NCBI GenBank assembly: GCA_949358305.1
Contig: OX442319.1
Span: 9,860,001-9,920,000 of the forward strand
Origin: Strigamia acuminata
Lineage: Eukaryota > Arthropoda > Chilopoda > Geophilomorpha > Linotaeniidae
DNA: 60,000 bases
Direction: 5' to 3'
Shown: positions 58,728 to 60,000 of the stretch, piece after piece
How positions within the stretch are numbered: position 1 is the first letter of the stretch
How the letters are laid out: the number at the start of each line of letters is the position of its first letter
Notes under the pieces: generated by a model
Told to the model about the DNA's origin: nothing
The model's input: the letters and a program-made list of their open reading frames with translations, nothing else
The model's database searches: none
Program-made: the position numbers and the translations under genes

Positions 58728-60000
58728 TTATGTTTTATTTTTGACACTCGCATCAGGTGATTCAGACTCAGAAGCAGATGTGTCTGTGAGGCGCCGGTCA
58801 TTTAATTCGTAAGCCTGACACAAACAACATGGTGAAATCTTTTCATCTTTAAACCAATGAACTCCACGGACTGTAGGACAATCCACAATTTTAACACGGG
58901 GAATTTGCATTTGTAACGACGCGGTTGGAAACTGTCGAACCAAATTAAGCACTTCTAACTTTTCACAGTTTTTCGCTAAACACACAACAGTTTCCATACG
59001 GCTCACAGCCAGACACAGATGTGTTAGATTTTTCAAATTCACCCAGTTCATCCTGAACTGGATTTCGTCCTCTTCAGGTAATTGCAACTCCAATTGCAAG
59101 GTTCTGATACTGGGACAAAAGCCCAGACATTTCTGCACCAATGTACCACTTTTACCAGTCCTTGCTGAGAAATGAACAACACTCGAATTGGCCACACCAG
59201 TTTCATCAGAACTGTGAGTGCATCCCAAATCGGTCACGTCGACAATGGTCAAAGACTGTAGACATGGTGCGGCGATTAATATGGAATGGATACAGATATT
59301 GCAATAACCTACAAGGAGTTCCGTCAAATTGTTCATTTTCGGGGGGAAATTGGCGTGGTAAGTATAGTTATCGCATGGGAACAAACTCATGTCCTCCGGT
59401 GCCAGCATGATACGTAAGTTTTCAAGTTTTGGTAAAGATCGCAAGTGCTGTAAGCATTCTGTTTTCTTTTCAAAGTCCGCTTCGATTTCGAGGGAGCGTA
59501 AATTTGGGAATATCTGCGGGAGTTTGGGAAACAAATCGTCGCAGTTGTAGATTTCTTCCCTCCAATTTGAAAGGCTTAGTGACAATTCTTTGAAGCCGAC
59601 GAACACCAACTCTTGTTCCGACAGGGATTTCAGAAGATGAATTGTGTCATCGTCATTGCTGCACTCTAGGACTTCGAGACGAGTCAAGTGCGTTAAGGCT
59701 CTTTCGGCTCCACTTGCAGTCACGTTTGTCCCGTAGACCCCCAATTTCACCAACTCTTTCGTCACCGATTGTGGTGAGTAAAGAAACTCTATTCCTTGAT
59801 CCGTTACACCAGGCAAATTCCGCAGGATTAGCTTCTTCAAATGTGGACACGATTTAGATATCAAGAACAGCGTGTGGTCGTCGAAGGTTTCGTCGACCTC
59901 CCCACGCCCACGCGCTCGTATTTCTTGCAGGTATGGAAAAGATGTTACGAAAAACTGTACAGTTTCCATTGGTGTGAATCCGTTGCAGGCTGGGAATTGA
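58728..60000 (-). CDS. LRR family gene 9, last exon (partial at window end)
   Basis: The minus strand is open from the window edge (QFPACNGFTPMETVQFFVTS) to the stop at 58730-58728, about 424 codons of LRR exon 4. It keeps all family blocks (LPGVTDQGIEFLYSPQSVTK, LPQIFPNLRSLEIEADFEKK, HLRSLPKLENLRI, VHWFKDEKISPCCLCQAYEL). It has a C-terminal extension rich in Ser/Asp (DTSASESESPDASVKNKT) not seen in other members. The upstream exons lie beyond the window. Its orientation is opposite to most copies in 1-28 kb, and it shows the LRR cluster resumes beyond the zinc-finger cluster. Confidence 0.85.
   Translation of the reverse strand, partial: QFPACNGFTPMETVQFFVTSFPYLQEIRARGRGEVDETFDDHTLFLISKSCPHLKKLILRNLPGVTDQGIEFLYSPQSVTKELVKLGVYGTNVTASGAERALTHLTRLEVLECSNDDDTIHLLKSLSEQELVFVGFKELSLSLSNWREEIYNCDDLFPKLPQIFPNLRSLEIEADFEKKTECLQHLRSLPKLENLRIMLAPEDMSLFPCDNYTYHANFPPKMNNLTELLVGYCNICIHSILIAAPCLQSLTIVDVTDLGCTHSSDETGVANSSVVHFSARTGKSGTLVQKCLGFCPSIRTLQLELQLPEEDEIQFRMNWVNLKNLTHLCLAVSRMETVVCLAKNCEKLEVLNLVRQFPTASLQMQIPRVKIVDCPTVRGVHWFKDEKISPCCLCQAYELNDRRLTDTSASESESPDASVKNKT

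Overview
The window looks like AT-rich nuclear DNA from an animal, most likely an arthropod. It has spliced genes with short GT-AG introns, a single-exon SoxB-type HMG gene, long C2H2 zinc-finger arrays, a Ty3/Gypsy element of the Mag/K02A2.6 type and many short non-autonomous DNA transposons. No bacterial operon logic, rRNA, tRNA or CRISPR array was seen. Species cannot be fixed from sequence alone.

Region A (1-28.4 kb, plus 58.7-60 kb) is a birth-and-death cluster of one leucine-rich-repeat (LRR) family. Intact members have four coding exons: three short N-terminal exons and a large LRR exon ending in a conserved HWFKDEKxSPCCLCQAYE tail. I rebuilt three complete genes with phase-consistent splicing (2743-4882, 6291-8414, 11296-14056), one truncated chimeric gene (25476-26912, minus), one copy without its first three exons that has gained a hydrophobic N-terminus (27179-28369), two partial genes at the window ends and two pseudogenes. 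Between copies lie pieces of a second, mostly minus-strand family (coiled-coil N-terminus, RRM-like segment), poly-G tracts, a small acidic ORF and shared 5' flanks. One LRR pseudogene is split by an intact 6,387-bp Ty3/Gypsy element with identical 265-bp LTRs and a 5-bp target duplication. Another unit carries a 774-bp GC-rich insertion with a perfect 9-bp target duplication and a His-rich reading frame.

Region B (28.4-33 kb) holds the SoxB2-like gene on the minus strand, then gene-poor AT-rich DNA with a 31-bp minisatellite and a ~400-bp foldback.

Region C (33-58.5 kb) is a C2H2 zinc-finger cluster: seven intact genes with 8 to 21 fingers, two decayed copies, and a four-exon minus-strand gene joining an acidic region, two possible dsRBD-like segments and three C2H2 fingers. 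The central zinc-finger genes are tandem duplicates sharing a leader and one coding exon. Their introns carry a TA-flanked DNA element with an internal 31-bp repeat. The cluster also contains a MITE with perfect 50-bp arms whose empty site survives in a paralogue, a 290-bp MITE with a 9-bp direct repeat, and a copia-type gag remnant.

Both clusters fit recent tandem expansion with continual transposon traffic, producing chimeras, truncations and new reading frames. The most unusual objects are the GC-rich insertion, the LRR copy with the new N-terminus, the LRR architecture with a possible Elongin-binding-type N-terminus, and the dsRBD-like/zinc-finger gene.
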